Shown: positions 18,838 through 27,658, numbered from the stretch's first letter. The stretch is 64,000 nt of DNA from JAJYBV01 sp021812265 (GCA_027459525.1 DAIDIC010000185.1:23068-87067), one strand, 5' to 3'. The notes: a model not told the origin generated them from the letters alone. Numbers and translations are program-made.

Positions 18838-19734
18838 TCAATAAATACGTTTGCCAAATACAGAGGCAATCAACCCTACGGCAAGCTGGCCGGTTTTATT
18901 TGCCGTGTCTAAAATAGGGTTCACTTCCACCATATCCAATGAACACATCTTCTGTGTTTCTGCAATCATTTCCATTGTTAAATGGGCGTCGCGGTATGTT
19001 AACCCGCCCGGAACAGGTGTGCCAACACCCGGAGCTTCACTGGGGTCTACCGAATCAATATCGAAACTAACATGCAGCGAATTCCCATCGCGCAGCAGAT
19101 ATTCTAACGCTTCTTGCGCCACAGAAACCAACCCGCGCCGATCGATATCATGCATGGTGTATACCCGCACTTGATGACTGCGCAGCAGCTTCTTTTCCTC
19201 GGAATCAAGGGAACGCGCGCCAAGGATCACTATTTTATCTGCTGAAACTTTCGGGCTGAAACCGCCGATATCTGTTAACTGCGGCGCGCCAATACCGGCT
19301 AACGCTGCCAATACCATGCCGTGAATATTTCCGGATGGCGATGATTCATTGGTGTTAAAATCACCGTGGGCGTCTACCCACAATACGGAAAGCGGTCCGT
19401 ATTTTTTTGCCGACGCCGCAACAGATCCCAGACTGATGCTATGGTCACCGCCAAGCGCTACCATAATATATTCTTTATCGACTTCACTAATTTTCTTTGC
19501 CGCTTCGATTACGGTCTCTTGAATTGGTTCCAGATATTTTAATTTTGGGTTTCCCGGCTCCAATATTTCGGGAATATGCGCGCGGATATCCCCCAAATCC
19601 CGAACCTCTAAACCCAGCTGCTGCAACTCATTGGTTAAGCCTGCGCAGCGAATTGCGCTTGGCCCCATGTCTACCCCTCGGCGGCCTGCGCCGAGATCCA
19701 TAGAAACGCCAATAATTGCTGTTTTTGTCGCCAT
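18838..19734 (-). CDS. rocF: Arginase
   Basis: Hydrolyses L-arginine to L-ornithine and urea using a binuclear manganese centre. All metal-binding motifs are present: 'GGDHSISLG', 'VDAHGDFNT' and 'SFDIDSVDP', plus the family-typical 'GAGRRGVDMGPSAIR' near the N-terminus. 298 residues is the standard length. Cytoplasmic; stand-alone gene, no partner for arginine uptake or ornithine use beside it. A related agmatinase is less likely because the N-terminal and substrate-loop motifs are of arginase type. Confidence 0.95.
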   Translation of the reverse strand: MATKTAIIGVSMDLGAGRRGVDMGPSAIRCAGLTNELQQLGLEVRDLGDIRAHIPEILEPGNPKLKYLEPIQETVIEAAKKISEVDKEYIMVALGGDHSISLGSVAASAKKYGPLSVLWVDAHGDFNTNESSPSGNIHGMVLAALAGIGAPQLTDIGGFSPKVSADKIVILGARSLDSEEKKLLRSHQVRVYTMHDIDRRGLVSVAQEALEYLLRDGNSLHVSFDIDSVDPSEAPGVGTPVPGGLTYRDAHLTMEMIAETQKMCSLDMVEVNPILDTANKTGQLAVGLIASVFGKRIY

Positions 19735-20167
19735 ATTTTAGATAACTCCTCTTTATACCACTGCTTTGTGTCCGCCTCTGCAACGAGGCCTACATACAGT
19801 ATATGCCGCAATAGGTATTATTTTCCTGTGTCTTCTTGCTCACAGTACATTTCGCCGGATTGCTTGTCAGGAAAAAATATTTTGAGACGCTCCAAATCCC
19901 GCGCAACTGCGAATTCCTGCTTTGCCGAATATGCGTCATAATGCGCAAACATGACCTAAGACATAGGAAAACCTATCCTCAGAAAGATCCCATATCAGCG
20001 GGCAGCGCTTATGATAATAGAGACTTGAGCGGACGCAAGACATAAGCATGGGCGCAGAGACAGCGCACACCATGGCAATGTTTGGCTTATCCCCCCAAAT
20101 TTTCTTTGTTCCTGTTCAGGTCTATACTATCGACCATATCGAAAAGCTTATTTCATAGGAGAATTTT
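19735..20167. other. Intergenic region between divergent arginase and ABC exporter genes
   Basis: About 430 bp holding the upstream regions of both genes. AGGAG lies close before the ABC gene start. No gene, repeat or recognised riboswitch was found; a structured leader around 19,930-20,060 was considered but matches no known class. Confidence 0.5.
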
Positions 20168-21121
20168 ATGGAAAACCAACTGCAACCTTCCGGTGGCGCG
20201 GTTGTTTCGGTACAAAATCTTGTAAAGCAATATGGCAAATTCACCGCTGTAAACGGTGTGAGTTTTGAGATTCACGCCGGCGAAATTTTCGGATTGCTTG
20301 GCCCCAATGGCGCCGGAAAATCTACCATTATTGAGATTTTAGAGGGAATACGCAAACCAACCACTGGCGCCGCGCATGTTTTAGGCTATAGCGTGACGCA
20401 GAAAAGCGCCAAAATTCATGAACGAATTGGCGTTCAACTGCAATCCACAACTTTTTTTGAAGATCTGACATCATTGGAAATTCTGCAATTGTTCAGCTCG
20501 TTTTACCTGAACGGACGCAATCCGCAGGAAATGCTGCGCGAAGTGTTTCTGGATGATAAAGCTTCCGTATTCCCGCAAAAACTTTCCGGCGGGCAGCGGC
20601 AAAGGCTCGCCTTGGCGGCGGCGCTTATTAACGATCCGGCTTTGTTGTTTCTGGATGAGCCAACTACGGGGTTAGACCCGCAAAGCCGCCATATGCTTTG
20701 GGGCATCATTGAAAATACCCGCGCAAAAGGTAAATCGGTCTTGCTGACCACACATTTTATGGATGAAGCGCAAAAACTCTGCGATCGCGTTGCCATTATC
20801 GATCAAGGAAAAATTGTTGCGCTGGATACACCCGCCAGATTGATTGCGTCGCTGAATATTGCGTCATCCATCTCGGCAGAATTTCAATGTGAATCGCCGG
20901 AATCCATACAGTTATACAAATTGCAGGCGATACCCGAAACGGTTCAGGCTAAAAAAAATGGTTTCTCAATAAATTTGCAAACTAAAAACACTCGCGCGGC
21001 GTTTTCCGGATTGCTTGAATACGCAGATGAAATTGGCGCCGTTATTGAAAACGCCACCGTGCAGTCTCCGACACTCGAAGACGTATTTCTCTCATTAACC
21101 GGTCACGCGCTGCGTGATTGA
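20168..21121 (+). CDS. ABC-2 type transporter ATP-binding protein
   Basis: 317 residues with Walker A 'GLLGPNGAGKST', the signature 'LSGGQRQRLALAAAL', Walker B 'ALLFLDEPTTGLD' and the switch His in 'VLLTTHFMDEA'. The C-terminal ~80 residues match the extra domain of DrrA/YhaP-type export ATPases. AGGAG precedes the ATG. The permease gene follows after 27 bp, so the pair probably forms one exporter for a drug, lipid or small molecule. The substrate cannot be told. Confidence 0.95.
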   Translation: MENQLQPSGGAVVSVQNLVKQYGKFTAVNGVSFEIHAGEIFGLLGPNGAGKSTIIEILEGIRKPTTGAAHVLGYSVTQKSAKIHERIGVQLQSTTFFEDLTSLEILQLFSSFYLNGRNPQEMLREVFLDDKASVFPQKLSGGQRQRLALAAALINDPALLFLDEPTTGLDPQSRHMLWGIIENTRAKGKSVLLTTHFMDEAQKLCDRVAIIDQGKIVALDTPARLIASLNIASSISAEFQCESPESIQLYKLQAIPETVQAKKNGFSINLQTKNTRAAFSGLLEYADEIGAVIENATVQSPTLEDVFLSLTGHALRD

Positions 21122-21148
21122 AATAATTGGAAGCAGGAAATTATTCAA

Positions 21149-22234
21149 ATGAAATCGTTTGTCACAACTCTTTCCGTCAGTGTGAAAATGCTTCGGCGCA
21201 ATAGAATGTATATCATTACCACCTTGGGTTTGGCGCTTATTTCTATTTTTGCGTTTGGCTGGCTGTTTGGACAATCAAATTCTTATACACTGAATTTGGG
21301 TGTAGTGAATCAAGATAACAGCGTAATATCCCAATCAATTGTCGGCGGCCTGCAAAAAAACGCCGCGCTGCATGTGTCTACCGGAACTTATGCGCAGGAA
21401 TATGCGCTGTTTCAAAAGGGGTCGCTCGACGCTATGTTGGTAATTGGCCCCACTTTTTCGAATGATTTGAAAAATAACAACGCAAATTTAGATGTGTACT
21501 ATAATCAAAGCAATATCTCCACGCTGGGTTTTACTCAAGGCGCGGTTCAGCAAATAACCGATGAATTAAATCAACATATTACCAACGCTCCCGTTCCGAT
21601 ACATCTGACGGAAAAGGCCTATAGCGTGCATACGCTTTCTTATATTGATTTTATTGTGCCCGGCATGATTGGATTAATGCTTATGTGGGCCAATCTTGGC
21701 GCCGGCACAGAATTGGTGATTTGGCGGCAAAATGGTATATTAAAACGGCTGGCGGCAACTCCCTTAACATCTATAACGCTGATAACCGCGCAAACTTTAT
21801 CGCGGCTTATCCTTTCTATGATTCAGTCGGCGCTGCTGATAGCTGTGGGTCTATATGTTTTTCATGTTCATAATTATGGCAATTGGGCGGCTTTAACGGC
21901 AACCGTTGCGCTTGGCGCGCTGACTATGCTGGCTATCGGCTTTATTATTGGCGCTTTCGCCAAAAATCAGCAAACGGCGCAGGGTATATCATTTCTGATT
22001 TCGTTTCCTATGATGTTTTTAGGCGGCTCTTATTTTCCGACAAGCAATGCGCCGGCTTTTCTCACTCCTGTTATTCAATTTTTGCCATTAACGCATATTA
22101 ATGACGCGCTGCGGCAGATTATGAATAATGGCGCGGCTTTTTCTGCTTATTCTACAGATTTAGTGGTGTTGGCTGTGTGGAGTGTACTTGGTATTGCGTT
22201 TGCTGCGGCAGCGTTTCGGTGGTCGCAGAACTGA
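21149..22234 (+). CDS. ABC-2 type transporter permease
   Basis: 361 residues with an N-terminal membrane helix ('MYIITTLGLALISIFAFGWLFG'), a ~130-residue extracytoplasmic loop, and five C-terminal helices of the YhgE/YadH type. The pattern 'FIVPGMIGLMLMWANLGAGTELVIWRQNGILKRLAATPLT' is typical of ABC-2 permeases. Partner of the ATPase directly upstream. The sequence 'SFPMMFLGGSYFPTSNAPAFL' is also family-typical. Confidence 0.93.
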   Translation: MKSFVTTLSVSVKMLRRNRMYIITTLGLALISIFAFGWLFGQSNSYTLNLGVVNQDNSVISQSIVGGLQKNAALHVSTGTYAQEYALFQKGSLDAMLVIGPTFSNDLKNNNANLDVYYNQSNISTLGFTQGAVQQITDELNQHITNAPVPIHLTEKAYSVHTLSYIDFIVPGMIGLMLMWANLGAGTELVIWRQNGILKRLAATPLTSITLITAQTLSRLILSMIQSALLIAVGLYVFHVHNYGNWAALTATVALGALTMLAIGFIIGAFAKNQQTAQGISFLISFPMMFLGGSYFPTSNAPAFLTPVIQFLPLTHINDALRQIMNNGAAFSAYSTDLVVLAVWSVLGIAFAAAAFRWSQN

Positions 22235-22239
22235 TTAGC

Positions 22240-22315
22240 GGGGCTTTTCCATACAAAAAGAAAAGGGGGATGTTTTGGGGACACCCCAATCCCCGCGCAG
22301 GGGCGCTGCCCCTTG
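22240..22315. repeat. Core fragment related to the 137-bp repeat family
   Basis: Contains 'TGGGGACACCCCA' and 'CCCCGCGCAGGGGCGCTGCCCC', resembling the interior palindromes of the MITE-like element, but without its terminal repeats. Sits directly after the ABC permease gene. Confidence 0.45.
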
Positions 22316-22320
22316 CGAAT

Positions 22321-22412
22321 CCCTGCGCAGGGACGCTATAGCGCCTGCTATCTTGCGGATCCCTGCGCAGGGACGCTATAGCGCTTGTTATCTTGCGGAT
22401 CCCTGCGCAGGG
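22321..22412. repeat. 40-bp tandem repeat, 2.3 copies
   Basis: The unit begins CCCTGCGCAGGGACGCTATA and ends ATCTTGCGGAT. Copies start at 22,321, 22,361 and 22,401 (partial), the first two differing at two positions. Each contains the palindrome CCCTGCGCAGGG and a small 'GCTATAGC' palindrome. It lies between two convergent genes and may act as a bidirectional stop. Confidence 0.85.
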
Positions 22413-22420
22413 CAAAAAAC

Positions 22421-24016
22421 CTATTCGCCAATCATTGCGGGGCGGCTTTCAACCGTTTCACCGCGTTTGCGCGCATCTTTAGCCAGCTCAACATTAGGAT
22501 CTTTGCCGATGAACAGCGCAATAAGAGTTGCCGCTAAACAGCCAATAAGAACAAACGTAAAAGTCTCATTTAAAGCAGTAGTAGTGGCGTTTTGGAAAAT
22601 ATAATTTTTTGCGCATTGCTGAATTGCGGCGCTGCCGGCTTTGCCAAAAACAGTAATGCAATGCAGCGCTTCACCGGTTGGCGGCTTGCTGGCAAACTGG
22701 GTGTTTATTTGCGCGCCAAGTGTGTTGCCCTGAGAGGTTGCTTGCGTTGTAAGGTATGCGGTGAGCACCGCAACACCAATTGAGGAAAATACTTGCCGGG
22801 TGACACTTACCAGCGACGAAGCGCGCGGTAAATCACGATTACTGATGCGCGAAACAACAAATGTTTGCAGGGGAACATTGGTTAAGCCTAACCCTAAGCC
22901 GCGCAAGATAAACCAGCCTTGCAGATCCCATCCTGATGTGCCGATGGTCAGGTTCATAAAGCCGATCGTTGCAATGGCGACGATGAGCATCCCAAAAAAC
23001 GTCAGCCAGCGCGGCCCAATGACATTATATAGTCTGCCGGCTACAGCGGTGGCAAACGCCGCCGCTAGCCCTTGCGACATCAGATATTCACCCGAGGTAA
23101 GCGCGGAAACGCCTTGTACATTCTGGAAAAAGAACGGCAGTAAAAATAGACTGCCAAATAAAAATGCGCTGAGCGCCCATGTAACGATGTTGCCCATGGT
23201 AAAGCTATACACTTTAAACAGCCGCATATCCAGCACCGGATCTTTCACCAGCAACTCGACAACAACGAATACTGCCAGCAGTACACCGCCTATACCCAAA
23301 AAGAGTTCTACTTGATGATCGGTCCAGCCGTTTATGCCGGCTTCGGTAATTGCATACACTAGGGTAGTAAATCCCGCCATTGATAGGATCAGCCCCAGAA
23401 TATCAAAATTACTTCGGGTTACAGTGTTAACGCCATATTGGGTATCTTCACTTTTTTTGCTTTTCAGAATCCAGAACGCTAAAATAACGGCCAAAATGCC
23501 GATTGGCACATTAATTTTAAATATCGAATTCCAATCAAATGTTGTGGTAAAATATCCGCCGATAGTCGGCCCAAACGCCGGAGCCAGCAAAATCGGCACA
23601 CCAATAACCGCTGAAGCCGGGCCGCGTTCGCTTGGCGGAAATACCCGGAAAATCTCGGCAAACACCACCGGCATTAATGCTCCGCCGCCAAGTCCCTGAA
23701 GGACACGGAAGAAGATCAGCATAGGAAATGACGGCGCCAAAGAACATAGGAATGACCCAATGGTAAACAACGTTAGGGATACAATAAATACCCATTTCGA
23801 ACCTACCAGGTCAATCATAAAGCCGGTTATAGGGATAACTGCGGCTTGCGCTAAAAAGTACGCCGTTGCTACCCATGTTACCGTATCGTAGGATGAAACA
23901 TTCAAGTTTTTTTGGATCTGCGGTAAAGCAACACTTACAATGGTGTTATCCAGGATTGACATAAACAATCCTATCACCATGATAATTGTTACCTGCCATT
24001 TATAAGCCAATTTCAT
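22421..24016 (-). CDS. DHA2 family (EmrB/QacA type) multidrug efflux MFS transporter
   Basis: 531 residues from the ATG preceded by GAAAGG; a TTG 54 bp upstream in frame is less likely. It has about 14 hydrophobic segments, the number typical of DHA2 proteins. Family motifs are 'SILDNTIVSVALPQI' in helix 1, 'TAYFLAQAAVIPITG' and 'FRVLQGLGGGALMPV'. Expected to export drugs or other lipophilic compounds with proton antiport. The TetR-type gene immediately upstream on the same strand very likely controls it. Confidence 0.93.
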   Translation of the reverse strand: MKLAYKWQVTIIMVIGLFMSILDNTIVSVALPQIQKNLNVSSYDTVTWVATAYFLAQAAVIPITGFMIDLVGSKWVFIVSLTLFTIGSFLCSLAPSFPMLIFFRVLQGLGGGALMPVVFAEIFRVFPPSERGPASAVIGVPILLAPAFGPTIGGYFTTTFDWNSIFKINVPIGILAVILAFWILKSKKSEDTQYGVNTVTRSNFDILGLILSMAGFTTLVYAITEAGINGWTDHQVELFLGIGGVLLAVFVVVELLVKDPVLDMRLFKVYSFTMGNIVTWALSAFLFGSLFLLPFFFQNVQGVSALTSGEYLMSQGLAAAFATAVAGRLYNVIGPRWLTFFGMLIVAIATIGFMNLTIGTSGWDLQGWFILRGLGLGLTNVPLQTFVVSRISNRDLPRASSLVSVTRQVFSSIGVAVLTAYLTTQATSQGNTLGAQINTQFASKPPTGEALHCITVFGKAGSAAIQQCAKNYIFQNATTTALNETFTFVLIGCLAATLIALFIGKDPNVELAKDARKRGETVESRPAMIGE

Positions 24017-24087
24017 ACCGTTATACCTTTCGGATTTGCTATTTTCGGAGTTTTTGCTTGTTTTGTTCAAGACTTACTGCGCACAGC

Positions 24088-24786
24088 TTAAAAATCGCTG
24101 CCTAATGTATGTTCTGTATCGGATGGGTCCGGTGGAATGATGGATTGCAGAATAATTGTAATGAATTGTTCACGCGCCAAGTCATTGGCGTCATTGGTGT
24201 TCCACGGAAAATCAGGCAGCAGCATCTGCAGCCGGGCAGCGTTGAAGCGAAAACTGATTGGGACGCTCAGGATATACGCTATCAGAATGGTGATATTAAT
24301 GTGCGAGGCAATATATCCCTCTGCTTGCGAGCGTTCCAGATACTCGATAAATTGCTCCAGTAATTTTGGTGAAGTGTCGGTTGCGCTCCGTTCTTTATAC
24401 ACCGTCCAGCCTTCGGCGGCTTCCCAAAGCAGCAGTCGGAATATGTTGGGGTAGCGATCACTGAACGAGAAGGAAAATATAATGGCCTCGCGAATCACCT
24501 TTGTTACATGCTCGCGGGAGCATTCTTGCGCAAACCATTCCAGCGCATAATTGCAAAACTTTTCCAGATCAAGCTCAATTTCTTTTTTTATGCGATGGAT
24601 TACTGCTTTATATAACCCTTCTTTATCCCCAAAATACTGGAAAATCAAGCTTTTGTTATACCCAGACTCTGCGGCTATAGTATCTATCCGCGCTCCGGCA
24701 AATCCGGCGCGCATAAACACTTGTTCGGCCGCAAGTAATATTGCGTTCATGGCAAGCTCAGAATTACGGGGTCGGGAATGGGTCAT
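24088..24786 (-). CDS. TetR/AcrR family transcriptional regulator
   Basis: 232 residues. The N-terminal HTH reads 'AILLAAEQVFMRAGFAGARIDTIAAESGYNKSLIFQYF', a textbook TetR DNA-binding domain; the rest is an all-helical ligand domain. It is transcribed ahead of the DHA2 efflux gene (71-bp gap), so it is probably an autorepressor of the pair that is released by an efflux substrate. A palindrome upstream (24,918-24,929) is a candidate operator. No strong ribosome binding site is seen, so the start is uncertain. Confidence 0.92.
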   Translation of the reverse strand: MTHSRPRNSELAMNAILLAAEQVFMRAGFAGARIDTIAAESGYNKSLIFQYFGDKEGLYKAVIHRIKKEIELDLEKFCNYALEWFAQECSREHVTKVIREAIIFSFSFSDRYPNIFRLLLWEAAEGWTVYKERSATDTSPKLLEQFIEYLERSQAEGYIASHINITILIAYILSVPISFRFNAARLQMLLPDFPWNTNDANDLAREQFITIILQSIIPPDPSDTEHTLGSDF

Positions 24787-25181
24787 AAGATTTTTTTAAA
24801 TTGCCCTTTCTTACATATGCCATCGGGTTTATATATTTTATCGGCAAGCGCCGCATCTCTCATTTGCGCGATGTTGCGCGCAACTTTGCAGTCGCCGTCA
24901 TAGCCGTATTTAATTAACTAACTGGTTAGATGATATCACAAAAAAAGATCTTCCTGCAAGTGTGCGATAAAAATTTTTTGATAAGCACAATGTCCTATTG
25001 ACATTCTGCTATTTTCGGAGTATTGTTTTAACTTAGCTGACAAAATTTATTGCCGGTGTCGTCCCGTTGCGGCGGCGGAAAACACATAGCGCACAATAAG
25101 CGTGTTTTCTTAGTTTTATTCCGGATTTCCTGCAGATTATCCTGTGAATATGCGCCGTGACTTAAGAAAGTGAATGGATAT
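24787..25181. other. Intergenic region between divergent tetR-type and speD-type genes
   Basis: About 395 bp, AT-rich. Apart from the CTAAC-TG-GTTAG palindrome near 24,920 and the expected promoters, nothing is recognised in it. Confidence 0.4.
24918..24929. promoter_or_regulatory. Candidate TetR operator (CTAAC-TG-GTTAG)
   Basis: A perfect 5-bp inverted repeat with a 2-bp centre, in AT-rich sequence about 130 bp upstream of the tetR-type gene. Short symmetric sites of this sort are typical for TetR regulators controlling their own promoter. Inferred from symmetry and position only. Confidence 0.4.
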
Positions 25182-25283
25182 ATGAGTACTCCATCAGACA
25201 ATTCAAATTTTTATACCCGCATTCCCGGGTTTTACAACTACTTAAGCTGGTATATTGCCTGCATGCACACCGGTGAAAGCTAG
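25182..25283 (+). CDS. Possible 33-residue leader peptide upstream of the AdoMet decarboxylase gene
   Basis: An ATG opens a 33-codon frame rich in aromatic residues ('FYTRIPGFYNYLSWYIACM') ending 36 bp before the TTG start of the downstream gene. The Shine-Dalgarno is weak (GGA five bases before). It could be a regulatory upstream frame or chance; no homologue is recognised. Confidence 0.3.
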   Translation: MSTPSDNSNFYTRIPGFYNYLSWYIACMHTGES

Positions 25284-25319
25284 CGCCGGATCATTTCTAT
25301 TTCCGAAAGGATCGCAGCA

Positions 25320-26762
25320 TTGTTTGGACCACATTTGATTATTGATGGCAGCAAGTGCGATATCGCAAAATTGGCGGATCGTATTGTTGTTGAGCGTATA
25401 CTTACTGACTACCCCCGCGCAATTGGTATGACCCGCATCGGCGGCCCATATATGTTTGAATATATTGCCCCGGATCCCGCATATTCTGGTGTATCCGGCT
25501 TGGTTGTGATAGCCGAAAGCCATATTGCCATCCACACGTTTCCGGCGTTGGATTTCTTCACCATGGATATTTTCTCCTGCAAAAATTTTGACCATGAAGT
25601 CGCTATAGCGTATATCCGCGAAGCTTTCGGAGTTCAAGAGATGGATCGGATGCTGGTGCAACGCGGCCTTTCTTTCCGCGGGCCGCACCATGGCCCTATC
25701 GGCGCCACCGACGATCTGATTGCCGCGCACGCCGAACGCTATGCAGGGCTTGAAGGAGTAACCATCGGCTCTATTCCCGCCGACGACCCACTATATCCGC
25801 ATGAAAGTTCCGGCAAAATGGTTTGGCCGTCTTACGGCGCTGTGCCGGATACCGGATCTTACGGCGCCGACGCTTGCGCTATTGGCTTGCGCGGTTCGGT
25901 GTATACGCCGGCAAACGCTGAAGCGTTGGGCGCGGCAAATGCGCCCGCAGGATTTACACCGCTGATACCCATGCAACTGAATCCCACCGCTTCTACCGGA
26001 GGTGTGCTGGATAGTGTTTCCGCTATTCGCGGACCGGGCCGCGCGTTGGGGCAGATATTGAATCGATGGGAGCAGGCAGCCCGCAGTGAATCGACGCCTA
26101 TCATTCTTGCCTTGGGTCCATCTCTGATTGCCGACGGCCTTCGCGAAATAACAACCGAATTAATGCATCGCGGTCTGGTTTCAGCAGTTGTACTGGAGGG
26201 AGACAATACACTGGCCGATGTAATAGAATCTGCCGGAGGCCGGCATTATGTAGCTGAAGCTCAGCCCACCCAGTCTATACACCTTGCGGCAGATGAAGAC
26301 GCCGCCGCTAAAAAAATACAGACTGCGCTCAACCAATGCCAAAGCGGATCAGGCTCTTCCGAATTGCTGAATACGCTTGGGCAAGCCATCAACCGAACAT
26401 CGCCGCGTCCCGGGGTTATTATTACGGCTGCTGAAAAATCAATACCTGTTTTTGCCGTAAACGCTCCGGAACTTGGTCCGGTCTCAAAAGAACGAGATAT
26501 GGCGGTTTTACAGGCAATGATTCAAGATGAAACCGCGGTGGTTCTTTTGTTTAACACAACAGCAATAATGAACAACTTTTTCGGCAGTTTGCCGGCGAAA
26601 ACTGATATATACTCGCTCAATGCGGCTGCTGTTCAGCCGGTTTTGGATGCGCGGGTAGACGCTGCGCTGGCGCTGCCGCTGCTGGCTACCGGGCTGACAC
26701 AGCGCATACCGAAACGTCAGCGCGCAATGAAAGGAATTAAAAAAGCGTTGCAGCCCGTTTAA
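25320..26762 (+). CDS. speD: S-adenosylmethionine decarboxylase fused to a deoxyhypusine-synthase-like domain
   Basis: 480 residues from a TTG with GAAAGG nine bases before it. Residues 1-~125 form a class 1B AdoMet decarboxylase with the self-cleaving Ser in 'ESHIAIHTFP' (S67), then H72 and C87 in the expected spacing. It should make the aminopropyl donor for polyamine synthesis. After a linker, residues ~230-415 resemble deoxyhypusine synthase: 'PIILALGPSLIADGLREITTELMHRG' and 'ESAGGRHYV'. The catalytic Lys region of that enzyme is not visible, so the second half may be inactive or have another role. Bacterial SpeD is normally only ~130 residues. Confidence 0.8.
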   Translation: MFGPHLIIDGSKCDIAKLADRIVVERILTDYPRAIGMTRIGGPYMFEYIAPDPAYSGVSGLVVIAESHIAIHTFPALDFFTMDIFSCKNFDHEVAIAYIREAFGVQEMDRMLVQRGLSFRGPHHGPIGATDDLIAAHAERYAGLEGVTIGSIPADDPLYPHESSGKMVWPSYGAVPDTGSYGADACAIGLRGSVYTPANAEALGAANAPAGFTPLIPMQLNPTASTGGVLDSVSAIRGPGRALGQILNRWEQAARSESTPIILALGPSLIADGLREITTELMHRGLVSAVVLEGDNTLADVIESAGGRHYVAEAQPTQSIHLAADEDAAAKKIQTALNQCQSGSGSSELLNTLGQAINRTSPRPGVIITAAEKSIPVFAVNAPELGPVSKERDMAVLQAMIQDETAVVLLFNTTAIMNNFFGSLPAKTDIYSLNAAAVQPVLDARVDAALALPLLATGLTQRIPKRQRAMKGIKKALQPV

Positions 26763-26794
26763 CATAGACGGTGTTTTGCATACAAATTGATTCG

Positions 26795-26821
26795 GGCGGC
26801 CAGTATGGCCGCCTTTTTTTA
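26795..26821 (+). terminator. Rho-independent terminator after the AdoMet decarboxylase fusion gene
   Basis: Stem GGCGGCC / GGCCGCC with loop AGTAT followed by seven or more T. Confidence 0.93.
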
Positions 26822-26916
26822 ATAACGCGGCGAAACGAGAGCGAAAACGCCGGCGTCAGCCAGCGCAACTGTTGTCACAAGCGCTATGGAGCCGGGATAC
26901 GAGGTGAAGGAGCGAA

Positions 26917-27648
26917 ATGAATGTGAACTATATCATACCGCCGGTGGTTGCGATACCTGAGGGGGAGTTTTTGATGGGGAGTGATAAGAGCAAAGATAAA
27001 TATGCAAGTTCCGATGAGCTGCCGCAGCATACAGTGCACTTGGATACGTATGAGATCGGGAAATATCCGTTGACGGTGGCGGAATATGCGCTGTTTGTGG
27101 AAGCAACCCACCGCGCGGCGCCAAGGAATTGGGAAGAGCAAAAGCAACGGCCGGAGCATCCGGTAGTATATATAAGCTGGGATGACGCACAGGCGTATGC
27201 GCAGTGGCTGGCGCAGGTAACGGGGCAACCGTATCGTTTGCCGAGTGAGGCAGAGTGGGAGAAAGCGGCGCGAGGAACGGATGGCAGGATCTACCCATGG
27301 GGGAATGAATGGGACGCGAGCAGGGCAAACACAAGGGAGAAAGGGTCGGGAACAACAACGCCGGTGGGGAGGTATCCGCAAGGCGCGAGTCCGTATGGGG
27401 TGATGGAGATGGCAGGGAACGTGTGGGAGTCGACCAGCACAATATATGTAGGAAAATATCCATACAAGAACGATCGACAACATGAGGACTTTAATTCTAC
27501 AAATACTAGGGTACTGCGCGGCGGCTCGTGGAGCGACAGTTCTAGGAACGCGCGTGCTGCGTGTCGCATCATTAACGTGCGTGGCTACTCGAGCGGCAAT
27601 AGGGGTTTCCGTCTTGTGCGCGCTGCGCCTTTGGTCGGCGCAAAATAG
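26917..27648 (+). CDS. Formylglycine-generating-enzyme-like (FGE-sulfatase/CLec fold) protein, possible DGR target
   Basis: 243 residues with the FGE-sulfatase fold: 'IPEGEFLMGSD', 'YPLTVAEYALFVEA', 'YRLPSEAEWEKAARG', 'IYPWGNEWDASRAN', 'MEMAGNVWEST', 'RVLRGGSWSDSSRNARAACR' and 'NRGFRLVRA'. The Cys pair needed for formylglycine formation is not evident, so it is probably a binding protein. The final ~35 codons have the shape of a variable region of a diversity-generating retroelement: residues that differ from the usual Asn-rich pattern are nearly all NNC/NNT codons. GAAGGAG precedes the ATG. Codon choice (many GAG, GGG, GCG) differs from neighbours, hinting at transfer. No reverse transcriptase is in the window. 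Confidence 0.82.
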   Translation: MNVNYIIPPVVAIPEGEFLMGSDKSKDKYASSDELPQHTVHLDTYEIGKYPLTVAEYALFVEATHRAAPRNWEEQKQRPEHPVVYISWDDAQAYAQWLAQVTGQPYRLPSEAEWEKAARGTDGRIYPWGNEWDASRANTREKGSGTTTPVGRYPQGASPYGVMEMAGNVWESTSTIYVGKYPYKNDRQHEDFNSTNTRVLRGGSWSDSSRNARAACRIINVRGYSSGNRGFRLVRAAPLVGAK

Positions 27649-27658
27649 AGGAACGAGG

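Noticed and set aside
19930..20060. Riboswitch in the leader of the ABC exporter genes
   Set aside because: Some GC-rich pairing is possible, but no match to the conserved core of cyclic-di-GMP, guanidine or other classes could be shown.
22321..22412. CRISPR-like array
   Set aside because: Direct 40-bp tandem copies with no distinct spacers and only 2.3 units; no cas genes in the window.
26917..27648. A functional formylglycine-generating enzyme (sulfatase activator)
   Set aside because: The C-terminal catalytic Cys pair is not seen and no sulfatase gene is nearby; the fold fits a binding protein better.
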